A DNA stretch of 64,000 bases from Stenotrophomonas maltophilia (lineage in GTDB: Bacteria > Pseudomonadota > Gammaproteobacteria > Xanthomonadales > Xanthomonadaceae): the NCBI RefSeq assembly GCF_013464485.1, contig NZ_RAUX01000034.1:1-64000 (forward strand). Reading direction: 5' to 3'. A model generated the notes under the pieces. The model saw only the letters and a list, made by a program, of their open reading frames with translations. It was not told the origin of the DNA and searched no databases. Of the stretch, positions 15,066 to 24,670 are shown piece after piece; position 1 is the first letter of the stretch; the number at the start of each line of letters is the position of its first letter. A program made the translations under genes and the position numbers.

Positions 15066-18000
15066 ATCAGACTACTCATCCCACGCCGCGCACGCACGGT
15101 GCAGCCCCGCCAGTACTGGTGGGTGCCAAGAAAGGCGCGAGCAACGCTCGAACCCCGGTGGAAACCGCCGACAGCCTGCACTCGATGGCGGTGGCCCGCA
15201 TCATCGACCTCGCCAGCGAAGGCGAGATCCGTGGCCTGGTTGCCGGCAAGCAGTCGATCTACCTGGACCAGGTGCCTATCGAGAATCCGGACGGCACGCT
15301 GAACTTCTCAGGCGTGGACGTGCAGACGCGTTCCGGCACCCAGGACCAGGAGCACATCAGCGGCTTCCCCTCCATCGAGAACGAAGTCGGCGTCAATGTC
15401 GAGCTGCGCAGCGATGCGCCGGTGGTGCGCACCGTATCGGGTGCCGACCTGTCGGCGGTACGCATCCGCTTCGCGGTGCCCGCGCTGCAGAAGACCAACA
15501 CCGAGAACGGTGACACTGAAGGCTACCGGATCATGTATGCGGTGGATCTGTCCACCGACGGCGGCCCGTTCAGCACGGTGCTGACCGATGCCTTCAGTGG
15601 CAAGACCACCACCCAGTACGAGCGCAGCCGCCGCATCGATCTGCCTGCCGGCAACCAGTGGCAGGTGCGCATCCGCCGTCTGACCGCCAACGCCAACAGC
15701 AGCACCATCGCCGATACCATCAACGTGCTGTCGATGACCGAGATCATCGATGCCAAGCTGCGCTATCCGAACTGCGCGCTGGCGGCGGTGCAGGTCGATG
15801 CCAGCCAGTTCCAGAACATTCCCACCCGATCCTACCAGCTGTGGGGACGCATCGTGCGCATCCCCTCCAACTACGATCCGCTCAGCCGTCTCTACAGCGG
15901 CGTGTGGGACGGCACCTTCAAGAGCGGGTGGACGAACAATCCGGCCTGGGTGTTCTTCGACATCGTCACCAACGATCGCTTCGGCCTGGGCCATCGTGTT
16001 CCGCTGGACTGGGTGGACAAGTGGCGGCTGTACCAGATCGCGCGTTACTGCGATGAACTCGTCAGCGATGGTCAGGGCGGCAAGGAACCGCGCTTCACCT
16101 GCAGCCTGTACCTGCAGACCCGCGCCGAGGCCTATCGCGTGCTGCAGGACATCGCCACCATGTTCCGCGGCATCAGCTTCTATGCGGCGGGGCAGGTGAT
16201 GGCCTCGGCCGACATGCCCAAGGACCCGGTGCTGACCTATAGCCAGGCCAACGTCATCGAAGGGCGCTTCCACTATGCCGGCAGCAGCCGCACCGCGAGG
16301 CACACGGTGGCGCTGGTGTCGTGGATCGATCCGGATGACTTCGGCCGGCAGAAGGTCGAGGTGGTACAACACCTGCCCGGCGTGGCCCGCTACGGTATCA
16401 ACCAGACCGAAGTGACGGCGGTGGGTTGCCATTCGCGTTCGCAGGCGCAGCGCGTGGGCAACCACATCCTGCATACCGAGATGCTGGAAACCGAGACCAT
16501 CAGCTTCTCGGTGGGCCTGGACGCGCTGGGCTGCATGCCTGGCGACGTGATCCAGGTGGCCGACCCGAACCGCGCTGGCCGCCGCAATGCGGGTCGCATC
16601 CGTAGTGCGGGTACGCGCAGCCTGGTGCTGGATCGCGTGCCGGAGCAGGTCGCTGCCGGCGATACCCTGCGCGCCACCCTGCCCAGCGGGCAGACCGAAG
16701 CACGCACGGTGCAGTCGGTGGACGGCGAGACGGTGACCGTCACCGCGCCGTGGTCGGCAGTACCGGTGGCGCAGTCGGTCTGGGCGCTGGAATCGCCGGA
16801 GCTGGCCCTGCAGCACTATCGCGTGCTGTCGATCAGCGAAGGCGAAGAGTTGACCTACCAGATCACGGCACTCAAGCATGTTCCGGGCAAGTACGCCGCC
16901 ATCGACGATGGCACGCGCCTGGAGCAGCCGCCGATCAGCATCATTCCGCCCAGCGTGCAGCCACCACCTGCGAACGTGCGGATGGCCTCGCATGTGGTCG
17001 TGGACCAGGGCATCGCCACCTCCGTGCTCACCATCGAGTGGGATGCGGCGGACAAGGCGATCGGCTACGACGTGGAATGGCGCCGTGGTGATCTCAACTG
17101 GGTCCGCGCCGGTCGCGTCGGGACGCAGAGCCTGGAAGTGCGGGGCGTCTACGCGGGCGAGTATCTGGCACGCGTACGTGCGGTCAATGCGCTGGGCGCG
17201 GTGTCGCAGCCGACGCTCAGTGCTCTCACCAGCATTGAAGGGAAGACGACGCCGCCTCCTGCGCTGGCATCGTTGACCAGCATCGCTCGCCCCTTTGGAA
17301 TCGCACTGTCCTGGGGTTTCCCCGAAGGTGCAACCGATACCGAACGGACCGAGCTCTGGTACAGCGCCGGCCCCAACCGCGAGAGCGCGATCAAGCTGGG
17401 CGACTTCGCCTATCCGCAGGCCCAGCATCAGATGAACGGTCTGGCCGCTGGCGCGCGCTTCTGGTTCTGGGGCCGGCTGGTCGACCGGAGTGGAAACATC
17501 GGCCCGTGGTACCCGGCGCAAGCCGGGGTGATGGGGGAATCGAGCAGCAACCCGGGCGACTACGACGCCTACTTTGCCGGCCGCATCAACGAGAGCGCGT
17601 TGGGCCAGCAACTTAGGGGCAAGATCGAGCGCGTCACCGAGGTGCTGCCGCTGGTCTGGGATGCCGAGGCAATCTACACCCCCGGCCAGACCGTCATCCA
17701 TGATGGTCGGATCTGGAGCTGGCAGGGCACTGCCGCAGGCAATGAAACGCCGCCAGGCAGCCACTGGAAGAACATCGGCGATGCCATCGCCGAGGCGGGT
17801 GCCATCGTCGGCCGTGTCGATCAGCTTGAACTGGACGTCACTGACGTTGATGGCAAGGTAGCCGCGCAGGGGCAGAAGGTCGATGGCCTGTTCGCCCAGG
17901 TCAGCGATCACACCGCCGGTGAAGAGGACTACAACGTCGGCGAGAACGATGTCAGTGCCGGCGCCATCACCGTCTACAGCGTGATGGCCGAGAAAGACGC

Positions 18001-18550
18001 GGCACTGGCCAGGCGTGTGGATACGGTCGAAGCATCCATCGAGGGTGTTCCGGGCAAGATCGAAGGCGTCAGCGCGGCGGTCCAGCAGGTCTCGCAAGCG
18101 GTGGTCAACCTGGATGGCAAGGTCAGCGCGACCTATACGGTCAAGGCCCAGATCACCAGCGCTGGGCAGATCTATATGGCCGGCATGGGGCTGGGTGTCG
18201 AGCAGCAGCCTGACGGCAGCTACCAGAGCCAGATCCTGATGCAGGCCGATCGCTTCGCTCTGATCAACGAAAGAAACGGACAGATCACTACGCCTTTCGT
18301 GGTGGAGAACGGTCAGACCTTCATCAGTCAGGCATTGATCGGAAACGGCAGGATCCAGAACGCAATGATTGGCGATTTCATCCAATCCAATGCGCTGGGT
18401 GCGAGAGGACAGCCACGCTGGCGATTGGACAAGAGCGGCGCAATGACCATGACCGGACCGGACAACGGTGGATACCTGACCATCGTCAACAACGTGATTC
18501 AAGTATTTGATGCAGCAGGAACTCTGCGCGTGCAGATGGGGGTGTGGTGA
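15062..18550 (+). CDS. Host specificity / central tail fibre protein J
   Basis: A 1162-residue protein that forms the tail-tip hub and central fibre in lambda-like tails. The N-terminal region (LHSMAVARIIDLASEGEIRG) is the hallmark of J proteins. About residues 650-830 hold fibronectin-III-like repeats, and the last ~200 residues form the DUF1983-like fibre with coiled-coil VDTVEASIEG stretches. The start appears to be TTG at 15062, overlapping the stop of gene I (TTGA) with a GGAGG site about 7 bases upstream. The frame is intact throughout. The receptor is unknown. Confidence 0.92.
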   Translation: MNQTTHPTPRTHGAAPPVLVGAKKGASNARTPVETADSLHSMAVARIIDLASEGEIRGLVAGKQSIYLDQVPIENPDGTLNFSGVDVQTRSGTQDQEHISGFPSIENEVGVNVELRSDAPVVRTVSGADLSAVRIRFAVPALQKTNTENGDTEGYRIMYAVDLSTDGGPFSTVLTDAFSGKTTTQYERSRRIDLPAGNQWQVRIRRLTANANSSTIADTINVLSMTEIIDAKLRYPNCALAAVQVDASQFQNIPTRSYQLWGRIVRIPSNYDPLSRLYSGVWDGTFKSGWTNNPAWVFFDIVTNDRFGLGHRVPLDWVDKWRLYQIARYCDELVSDGQGGKEPRFTCSLYLQTRAEAYRVLQDIATMFRGISFYAAGQVMASADMPKDPVLTYSQANVIEGRFHYAGSSRTARHTVALVSWIDPDDFGRQKVEVVQHLPGVARYGINQTEVTAVGCHSRSQAQRVGNHILHTEMLETETISFSVGLDALGCMPGDVIQVADPNRAGRRNAGRIRSAGTRSLVLDRVPEQVAAGDTLRATLPSGQTEARTVQSVDGETVTVTAPWSAVPVAQSVWALESPELALQHYRVLSISEGEELTYQITALKHVPGKYAAIDDGTRLEQPPISIIPPSVQPPPANVRMASHVVVDQGIATSVLTIEWDAADKAIGYDVEWRRGDLNWVRAGRVGTQSLEVRGVYAGEYLARVRAVNALGAVSQPTLSALTSIEGKTTPPPALASLTSIARPFGIALSWGFPEGATDTERTELWYSAGPNRESAIKLGDFAYPQAQHQMNGLAAGARFWFWGRLVDRSGNIGPWYPAQAGVMGESSSNPGDYDAYFAGRINESALGQQLRGKIERVTEVLPLVWDAEAIYTPGQTVIHDGRIWSWQGTAAGNETPPGSHWKNIGDAIAEAGAIVGRVDQLELDVTDVDGKVAAQGQKVDGLFAQVSDHTAGEEDYNVGENDVSAGAITVYSVMAEKDAALARRVDTVEASIEGVPGKIEGVSAAVQQVSQAVVNLDGKVSATYTVKAQITSAGQIYMAGMGLGVEQQPDGSYQSQILMQADRFALINERNGQITTPFVVENGQTFISQALIGNGRIQNAMIGDFIQSNALGARGQPRWRLDKSGAMTMTGPDNGGYLTIVNNVIQVFDAAGTLRVQMGVW

Positions 18551-18828
18551 TGCCAGTGGGAATCCAAGTATTCAACGCTGATGGTAGTTTGGGCTATGAC
18601 CCTCAGGGCCGGCTGTTCCGCGTGCTGGCAAGTATCCAGTACAGCACGGTCGACGGCAGCGCACCGTTCTCCCGGCAACCGGAAGATACCGATCTTACGG
18701 CGGTCGCACGTGGCAGGTATGCCCCGGACTTCTCCATTGATGTGGTCTCCGGCACCATCAGCTGGCGCCACGTCAAGGTTCCCGCCAAGGATCGCAGTCC
18801 CGGCATTGTCGAAATATGGGCGCGCTGA
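18550..18828 (+). CDS. Small distal tail protein
   Basis: A 92-residue protein that starts on the last base of the J stop codon and ends one base before the next gene. It opens with MPVGIQVFNADGSLGYDPQ, similar in style to the first residues of the next protein (AGIKIINDWGTVLIDD), which suggests the two are related, like the small distal proteins found after J in other lambda-like prophages. No catalytic motif is visible. A role in tip decoration is inferred from position. Confidence 0.55.
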   Translation: MPVGIQVFNADGSLGYDPQGRLFRVLASIQYSTVDGSAPFSRQPEDTDLTAVARGRYAPDFSIDVVSGTISWRHVKVPAKDRSPGIVEIWAR

Positions 18829-18829
18829 C

Positions 18830-19507
18830 ATGACTGCAGGAATCAAGATCATCAATGACTGGGGCACCGTGCTGATCGACGATGCCTTTCCGACACTTGC
18901 GATGCTGGCTCAAGGCACCACCACCCTGGATGGCGAGGGGAGCAGGTACATCGGCAACCATGCTGGCACCGTGGCTGTGCGTTCGACTTCGGTGGTTGGA
19001 AGCCAGTACTACAACCAGATCGACGGATACGCGAAAGGGTTTTACCTGTTCGGTCCGCCTGGCGCAGTGGTGCAGTGGTATGTATATGCGCCCCCACAGG
19101 AACCGCCGAGCAACTTTGGGCTGATCATCCGCGATGGTGCTGGCCGACTCATGTTCGATGCAGGCAGGAAGGCTGCGCGGGTGTCCGGCCTTCGTTCTGC
19201 ATCAACACGGCCTGGCTGGCAGGGCAGTGCTCAATTTGATCCAGGGCGTGCGTGGGCAGTGATGCCTCTGGTTGATGCATTCGATTCAGCGAACACGTTC
19301 CGGCGATGGGGCGATCCACAGGAGTATCTGCAGTACGAGGACGTAAGTGTATCTGGAGGGGCGGTGAACGGTGGCACGATCACCTTCGGCATGACGCCCA
19401 CGGTTCGTCGTACCTACGGTCCCTACTACGGACAGCCTCTACCGACCAGTTACACCTATACCGCGAACAATGCAGCCATCGCGGTGCTTGACGTAACCGG
19501 CTACTAG
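18830..19507 (+). CDS. Distal tail protein at the end of the cassette
   Basis: A 225-residue protein, last gene of the tail locus. It begins with AGIKIINDWGTVLIDD, a pattern seen in several small phage proteins encoded after J, and is beta-rich with many Gly, Ser and Tyr residues, as in receptor-contacting tips. The C-terminus has a Tyr/Thr-rich YGPYYGQPLPTSYTY stretch. The frame is open upstream, but ATG 18830 fits after the previous stop. No lysis gene follows; the next gene is a host transporter 222 bases on. Confidence 0.5.
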   Translation: MTAGIKIINDWGTVLIDDAFPTLAMLAQGTTTLDGEGSRYIGNHAGTVAVRSTSVVGSQYYNQIDGYAKGFYLFGPPGAVVQWYVYAPPQEPPSNFGLIIRDGAGRLMFDAGRKAARVSGLRSASTRPGWQGSAQFDPGRAWAVMPLVDAFDSANTFRRWGDPQEYLQYEDVSVSGGAVNGGTITFGMTPTVRRTYGPYYGQPLPTSYTYTANNAAIAVLDVTGY

Positions 19508-19537
19508 CCCGGCCAACGCTTCGGCTCGGAAGCACCT

Positions 19538-19564
19538 GCGCGGCGGCCATTTGAGCCGCCGCGC
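19538..19564 (+). terminator. Hairpin at the end of the tail locus
   Basis: A 10-bp G+C stem (GCGCGGCGGC with GCCGCCGCGC, 7-base loop) starts 30 bases after the last tail stop codon. There is no good T run (it is followed by TGCTTCCC), so termination strength is uncertain. Confidence 0.4.
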
Positions 19565-19729
19565 TGCTTCCCGTAGACTGCGCCCTTCCCACGTACCCAT
19601 ACCCGCCTGCAGTGATCACGCCACCCTGACCCTTGCCGCACATCGGCAGTCGGCCCGCCCGGCTCAGGAACCCGTGTCTTTCCACTGCAGCGCCATGCGG
19701 CTACGCCCGCATGCGCGCGGAGTATTCCC

Positions 19730-21184
19730 ATGCAAACGTCCTATCCCCTGCGCCTGCAATGGCTCGGCAACATCCGTGGCGACCTGCTGTCCGGCATGGT
19801 CGTTGCCCTGGCCCTGATTCCCGAGGCCATCGCCTTCTCGCTCATCGCAGGCGTCGACCCCAAGGTCGGCCTGTATGCCGCGTTCTCCATTGCGGTGATC
19901 ACCGCCATCGCGGGTGGCCGCCCCGGCATGATCTCCGCCGCCACCGGCGCAATGGCACTGGTGATGGTCGATCTGGTCAAGGACCACGGCCTGCAGTACC
20001 TGTTCGCGGCCAGCATCCTGGCTGGCCTGCTGCAGGTGCTGGCTGGCATGTTCAAGCTCGGCTCGCTGATGCGCTTCGTTTCGCGCTCGGTCATCACCGG
20101 CTTCGTCAACGCCTTGGCGATCCTGATCTTCCTGGCGCAGATGCCCGAGCTGATCGGCCGAGGTCCCACGGTGTATGTGCTGTGCGCTGCCGCGCTGGCG
20201 ATCATCTATCTGCTACCGCGCTTCACCCGCGCCGTACCCTCACCGCTGGTCGCGATCGTGGTGCTCACCGCCGTGGTGATCGGCTTCGGCATCGACGTGC
20301 GCAGCGTCGGCGACATGGGCCAGCTGCCCGACAGCCTGCCGCACTTCCTCATTCCTGATGTGCCGCTCACCTGGGACACCCTGCGCATCCTGCTGCCGGT
20401 GTCGGCCACGCTGGCGGTGGTCGGCCTGCTCGAATCGATGATGACCCTGCAGATCGTCGAGGACATCACCGAGACGCCCAGCGAGCGCAACCGCGAATGC
20501 GTCGGCCAGGGCGTGGCGAATACGGTCACCGGCTTCCTCGGCGGCATGGCGGGCTGCGCGATGATCGGCCAGTCGGTGATCAACGTGACCTCCGGTGGCC
20601 GCGGCCGCCTGTCCTGCCTGGTGGCCGGCGTGCTCCTGCTGGTGCTGGTGGTGTACGGCAGTGACCTGGTGCGGCAGATCCCGATGGCTGCACTGGTGGC
20701 GGTGATGATCATGGTCAGCATCGGCACCTTCAGCTGGCGCTCGCTGCGCGACCTGCGCACCCATCCGCGCAGCTCGTCGGCCGTCATGCTGCTGACCGTT
20801 GTAGTGACTGTGGCCACCCACGACCTGGCCAAGGGCGTGCTCAGCGGTGTGCTGCTGTCGGCCCTGTTCTTCGCCCGCAAGGTCGGCCGCATGCTGGACG
20901 TGCAGCGCGAGGATGAGGGTGATACACAGGTCTACCGCGTGCGGGGACAGGTGTTCTTTGCCTCGGCGGGACAACTGGGTGCGGCCTTCGACTACCAGCA
21001 CGTGGCACCGAAGGTGCAGATTGATCTGCGCGATGCCCATCTATGGGATCTGACCGCCGTGGCCGCGCTGGAGCGTGCGCAGGAAAAACTGGCCGCGCAT
21101 GGCGCCGAGGTAACGGTGGTGGGGCTCAATGCCGCCAGCCGGACGCTGATCGAGCAGGTGGGTGGGCGCGGCGGCGGACACTGA
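19730..21184 (+). CDS. SulP family anion permease with STAS domain
   Basis: A 484-residue inner-membrane transporter. About ten hydrophobic segments fill residues 15-370, with the SulP-type opening ([20 protein letters not shown]) and the [22 protein letters not shown] core. Residues ~385-484 form a cytoplasmic STAS domain ([15 protein letters not shown], then [18 protein letters not shown]). Members carry sulphate, bicarbonate or dicarboxylates; the substrate cannot be decided here. It is the right host flank of the tail locus. The leader carries a 7-bp hairpin (CATGCGG with CCGCATG) close before the start. Confidence 0.88.
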   Translation: MQTSYPLRLQWLGNIRGDLLSGMVVALALIPEAIAFSLIAGVDPKVGLYAAFSIAVITAIAGGRPGMISAATGAMALVMVDLVKDHGLQYLFAASILAGLLQVLAGMFKLGSLMRFVSRSVITGFVNALAILIFLAQMPELIGRGPTVYVLCAAALAIIYLLPRFTRAVPSPLVAIVVLTAVVIGFGIDVRSVGDMGQLPDSLPHFLIPDVPLTWDTLRILLPVSATLAVVGLLESMMTLQIVEDITETPSERNRECVGQGVANTVTGFLGGMAGCAMIGQSVINVTSGGRGRLSCLVAGVLLLVLVVYGSDLVRQIPMAALVAVMIMVSIGTFSWRSLRDLRTHPRSSSAVMLLTVVVTVATHDLAKGVLSGVLLSALFFARKVGRMLDVQREDEGDTQVYRVRGQVFFASAGQLGAAFDYQHVAPKVQIDLRDAHLWDLTAVAALERAQEKLAAHGAEVTVVGLNAASRTLIEQVGGRGGGH

Positions 21185-21265
21185 GTCCGCACTCATCAAT
21201 CGCCGCCATCTGCGCTGGAACATGGGTCCATAAGCGCTTCGGCAGGGAGCACCGGCGTTGTTGCA

Positions 21266-21821
21266 TCAGTGCCTGCGGCCCATGCACCTGACTTCCACCC
21301 GCATATCGGTGTCCATCACTTCGCCGGTGCAGATCATCTGGTTGTCGCCCGGCCCGATGTTGGGGCGCACGCCCAGATCGAAGAGGTAGCGATTGAAGTC
21401 CATGTAGGCGTCACTGGTGATGCCACCGGGGAACTCGTACACCACCGGCTTGCCGTCCTTGGCAACGTCTGCTTTGGTCTCTGGAACCGGGTTGCCGTGA
21501 ATGTCGCGGCCGGTGCCGGGAATAGGCGCCCAGCTTTTCATCTCGATGTCGTAGGAGGCCTTGATCCTGGAACCATCGGCGACGTTCAGGGGGGGCGCCG
21601 GGCGGCCCGCAGTCAGCGAGATGTTCTTTCCCCTGACCGAATTGACGAACGTCGTGTTCGCCGCATACCCGCTGGCGCGCAAGGAGGCATTCAACTGCTC
21701 GACAGCGCGGCTGCCTGCATCTGAGCGTATGAACACCCTTCGCACGGAATATTCAACTGCGCGTGCGCTCCCTGCGCACAGAGCAGCAACGCCACCGTAG
21801 TGGCGTATCGGACAGCCTCAT
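21266..21821 (-). pseudogene. Frame-disrupted secreted protein gene
   Basis: The pieces of one gene lie in three frames. An ATG at 21821 starts MRLS and then runs out of frame. The next frame encodes a clear signal peptide (VRYATTVALLLCAQGAHAQ) and a Cys-rich start (IPCEGCSYAQMQAAALSSS) but has no start codon of its own and stops at 21691. The remaining ~150 residues (from about LNASLRASGYAANTTF to the end at 21266) are in the -1 frame. Two single-base changes would restore one secreted protein of ~185 residues. Its function is unknown. A sequencing error is possible but two are needed. Confidence 0.55.
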
Positions 21822-21833
21822 CGAATTTGATTC

Positions 21834-22076
21834 CTAGATGGATGGATTGGGTAGGAAATGAATGACCATCCTGGCTACTGCCGCAATGACCAGCGCAATC
21901 GACACGGCGCGGGTGAAGCGATGAATCTCGCGCCGTTGGAAGGGTATCCATACCGTGAGCAGGATGGTCGTGAGACCAAAAACCAGTACCGGGGTGCCGG
22001 AGGTCGTCATCGCCATGCACAGGCTGATGAAGGCGAACAGCTCCAGGACCAGTTCGATATAGGTGCGTTGCTGCAT
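21834..22076 (-). CDS. Small two-to-three-span membrane protein
   Basis: An 80-residue, mostly hydrophobic protein with membrane segments near residues 8-25, 28-45 and 55-75 and a charged linker (PFQRREIHRFTR). It matches no family I can name. The start at 22076 (MQQRTYIEL) has a weak GGAA site and suits the hydrophobic start; the frame is open further upstream. It is followed on the same strand by the pseudogene. This stretch is more A+T-rich than its neighbours. Confidence 0.5.
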   Translation of the reverse strand: MQQRTYIELVLELFAFISLCMAMTTSGTPVLVFGLTTILLTVWIPFQRREIHRFTRAVSIALVIAAVARMVIHFLPNPSI

Positions 22077-22295
22077 TACATGTTCCGTTTGCTTGGGACA
22101 TCCATGGCGCACATCGCTATGCGGCACCAAAATGATATCACTTCTCATTCGCATTTAATGGCGTGACGGGCGTGTGCCACATCGGGAATGGGGCATCGGC
22201 GCTTCGCACACCGCCTGACGCCCCGGCGCCATTCATCCACCCGGTGTAAACTATTGATCTCACTGGCAATGCCAGTCTCCACGATCAACACTCCG

Positions 22296-23300
22296 ATGAC
22301 GTCCGCCACCGCCCGTTACGCCGATTCCCTGCGCCTGTCCGTTGCCCCGATGATGGACTGGACCGACCGCCATTGCCGCGTGTTCCATCGCGTGCTGGCG
22401 CCGGGCGCGCGGCTGTACACCGAGATGGTGCATGCCAACGCGGTCATCCACGGCGACCGTGAGCGCCTGCTCGGCTTCGATGCCAGCGAACAGCCGCTGG
22501 CGCTGCAGCTGGGCGGCAGCGATCCGGCGCTGCTGGCGCAGGCCGCACGCATCGCTGCCGAGTGGGGCTATGACGAGGTCAACCTCAACTGCGGTTGCCC
22601 GTCCGATCGCGTGCAGGCCGGGCGTTTTGGCGCCTGCCTGATGCGCGAGCCGGTGCTGGTGGCCGAGTGCGTGGCGGCCATGGTCGATGCGGTCCAGATC
22701 CCGGTGACGGTGAAGTGCCGCCTGGGCGTGGACGAAGACAACGACTACGACGTGTTTGCCAACTTCGTCGATCGCCAGGTTGCCGCCGGTGCGGCGATGG
22801 TAGTGGTGCATGCGCGCAACGCGTGGTTGAAGGGTCTGTCGCCGAAGGAGAACCGCGAGGTTCCGCCGCTGAAGTACGACTGGGCCTATCGCCTGAAGCA
22901 GGAGCGCCCGGCGCTGCCGGTGGTGATCAATGGCGGCCTGGCCAGCATCGAGGCGGTGCAGGCCCAGGCCGCGCACGTCGATGGCGTGATGCTGGGCCGT
23001 GCGGCCTACCACGACCCCTATCTGCTGCATCAGTTGGAGACGCTGCACACCGGCGCCCCGCTGCAGACCCGCGGTGATCTGCTGCGCGCGCTGCGCCCCT
23101 ATGTGGAAGCGTGCCTGAGCGAAGGCCTGGCGCTGAAGCACATCACCCGCCACCTGCTCGGCCTGTTCCACGGCCAGCCCGGTGGTCGCGCATTCCGCCA
23201 GGTGCTGAGCGAGGGCGCGCACCGCCCGGGCGCCGGCTGGAGCCTGATCGAACAGGCCCTGGCGGTCACCGAACGCGAAGCTGATCGCGCCGCAGCGTGA
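22296..23300 (+). CDS. dusA: tRNA-dihydrouridine(20/20a) synthase DusA
   Basis: An FMN-dependent cytoplasmic enzyme that reduces uridine 20/20a in the D loop of tRNA. It carries the family markers: SVAPMMDWTDRHCR at the start, LQLGGSDPALLAQAA, the catalytic-cysteine motif NLNCGCPSDRVQ, then TVKCRLGVD, VHARNAWLKGLSPKENR (typical of DusA rather than DusB/C) and INGGLAS. From ATG 22296 it has 334 residues, close to the family length. An alternative ATG at 22269 adds nine residues; neither has a good ribosome site. Confidence 0.93.
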   Translation: MTSATARYADSLRLSVAPMMDWTDRHCRVFHRVLAPGARLYTEMVHANAVIHGDRERLLGFDASEQPLALQLGGSDPALLAQAARIAAEWGYDEVNLNCGCPSDRVQAGRFGACLMREPVLVAECVAAMVDAVQIPVTVKCRLGVDEDNDYDVFANFVDRQVAAGAAMVVVHARNAWLKGLSPKENREVPPLKYDWAYRLKQERPALPVVINGGLASIEAVQAQAAHVDGVMLGRAAYHDPYLLHQLETLHTGAPLQTRGDLLRALRPYVEACLSEGLALKHITRHLLGLFHGQPGGRAFRQVLSEGAHRPGAGWSLIEQALAVTEREADRAAA

Positions 23301-23386
23301 CCGCAGTCACATTCCTGACTTGACAACGGGCGGCGATTCGTCCCGAATGTTCACTTAGCTGAACGACGCGGGCGCAGGACCAGAAA

Positions 23387-23435
23387 AGTTCAGACCGGAT
23401 TCACTGCTCCAAACCAAGAATTTGCAAAGGAATTG
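23387..23435 (+). promoter_or_regulatory. Candidate PhoP-type direct repeats
   Basis: Two hexamer-N5-hexamer direct repeats occur in the promoter region of the phoP operon: AGTTCA-N5-GATTCA (23387-23403) and AATTTG-N5-GAATTG (23419-23435). OmpR-type regulators such as PhoP bind half-sites 11 bases apart, so autoregulation is plausible. A hairpin (CCGGGT with ACCCGG) follows near 23443-23460. Neither repeat matches the enterobacterial PhoP box closely. Confidence 0.3.
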
Positions 23436-23513
23436 TAAAGCGCCGGGTCCCGAACCCGGTTCCCGGATTTACGACTTTTGAACGAATCGCCCAGCTCGGC
23501 TAGGATCGCATCG

Positions 23514-23888
23514 ATGTCTTCCGCTCCCTTCCATCGCCGCATTGCCCTGGCCACCTGCGTGGTGCTGTCGGCTGTGCCGCTGTCTTCGGCGCTGGCGCAG
23601 CAGCCGCCGCGCGGAGATCAGGGGCGGGCGGAGATGATGGAGCGGGGCGAGCGCGGCAACCGTGGCGACGAGCGTTCGCTGTCCGATGCCGTGCGCCGCG
23701 TGCAGCGCACCACCGGCGGCCATATCCTCGGCGCCGAGCGCGTGCCGTTCGATGGTCGTGACATCAACCGGGTGAAGTACATGGACGATCGGGGCCGGGT
23801 CCGCTACATGGACGACCCCGCCCCGTCGCGTTCACAGCCGCGCACCCCGCGGTCGGATATGTCATCACTACGCGGCGATAACCCCTGA
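23514..23888 (+). CDS. Small secreted protein ahead of phoPQ (PepSY-like)
   Basis: A 124-residue protein with a signal peptide (RRIALATCVVLSAVPLSSALA, cut before QQPP) and a charged mature part. A short PepSY-like segment (HILGAERVPFDGRDINRVKY, then MDDRGRVRYMDD) lies near residues 75-110. Small PepSY-type proteins in front of two-component systems are common in Xanthomonads and may modulate the sensor. The gene is 73 bases before phoP and probably in its operon. The frame is open to 23478; ATG 23514 gives the better signal peptide. Confidence 0.65.
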   Translation: MSSAPFHRRIALATCVVLSAVPLSSALAQQPPRGDQGRAEMMERGERGNRGDERSLSDAVRRVQRTTGGHILGAERVPFDGRDINRVKYMDDRGRVRYMDDPAPSRSQPRTPRSDMSSLRGDNP

Positions 23889-23961
23889 ACAGGGATAGTT
23901 GTCGCTATCAACCCGTACCCCACAGGCCTCCGGGCCACACCCAGGACACTAGGGAGAGTTC

Positions 23962-24645
23962 ATGCGTATCCTTCTGGTCGAAGACGAAGCCCCGCTGCGT
24001 GAGACCCTGGCAGCCCGGCTCAAGCGCGAAGGCTTTGCCGTCGATGCGGCGCAGGACGGCGAGGAAGGCCTCTACATGGGCCGTGAAGTTCCGTTCGATG
24101 TCGGCATCATCGACCTCGGCCTGCCCAAGATGTCGGGCATGGAGCTGATCAAGGCCCTGCGTGATGAAGGCAAGAAGTTCCCGGTGCTGATCCTGACCGC
24201 GCGTTCGAGCTGGCAGGACAAGGTCGAGGGCCTGAAGCAGGGCGCCGACGATTACCTGGTCAAGCCGTTCCATGTGGAAGAGCTGCTGGCCCGCGTCAAC
24301 GCGCTGCTGCGCCGCGCCGCCGGCTGGAGCAAGCCGACCCTGGAATGCGGCCCGGTCGCCCTGGACCTCGCCGCGCAGACCGTCAGCGTGGCCGGCAGCA
24401 ATGTCGACCTCACCAGCTACGAGTACAAGGTGCTGGAGTACCTGATGATGCATGCCGGTGAACTGGTCTCCAAGGCCGACCTCACCGAGCACATCTACCA
24501 GCAGGACTTCGACCGCGACTCGAACGTGCTGGAGGTCTTCATCGGCCGCCTGCGCAAGAAGCTGGACCCGGATGGCGAACTGAAGCCGATCGAGACCGTG
24601 CGCGGTCGCGGCTACCGTTTCGCGATTCCGCGCAACGAGGGCTGA
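23962..24645 (+). CDS. phoP: Response regulator PhoP (OmpR family)
   Basis: A 227-residue cytoplasmic transcription factor. The receiver domain (1-115) has the acidic pair Glu7/Asp8, phospho-acceptor Asp51 (in GIIDLGLPKMSGM), Thr in LILTARSS and Lys in DDYLVKPF. The C-terminal winged helix (130-225) ends with VRGRGYRFAIP. With the next gene it forms a PhoPQ pair, which in Stenotrophomonas and Xanthomonas governs responses to low magnesium, cationic peptides and virulence. A GGGAGAG site precedes the ATG. Confidence 0.93.
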   Translation: MRILLVEDEAPLRETLAARLKREGFAVDAAQDGEEGLYMGREVPFDVGIIDLGLPKMSGMELIKALRDEGKKFPVLILTARSSWQDKVEGLKQGADDYLVKPFHVEELLARVNALLRRAAGWSKPTLECGPVALDLAAQTVSVAGSNVDLTSYEYKVLEYLMMHAGELVSKADLTEHIYQQDFDRDSNVLEVFIGRLRKKLDPDGELKPIETVRGRGYRFAIPRNEG

Positions 24646-24670
24646 GCCGGCTTACCCTGGCGATAGCACG

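Noticed and set aside
15308-18502. A ~1060-codon minus-strand frame opposite gene J
   Set aside because: High-GC codon bias in J keeps the opposite frame open; composition is shadow-like and J is clearly real.
1914-19507. Complete prophage
   Set aside because: No integrase, repressor, replication, terminase, portal, capsid or lysis genes are present, and both flanks are host genes without att-like repeats.
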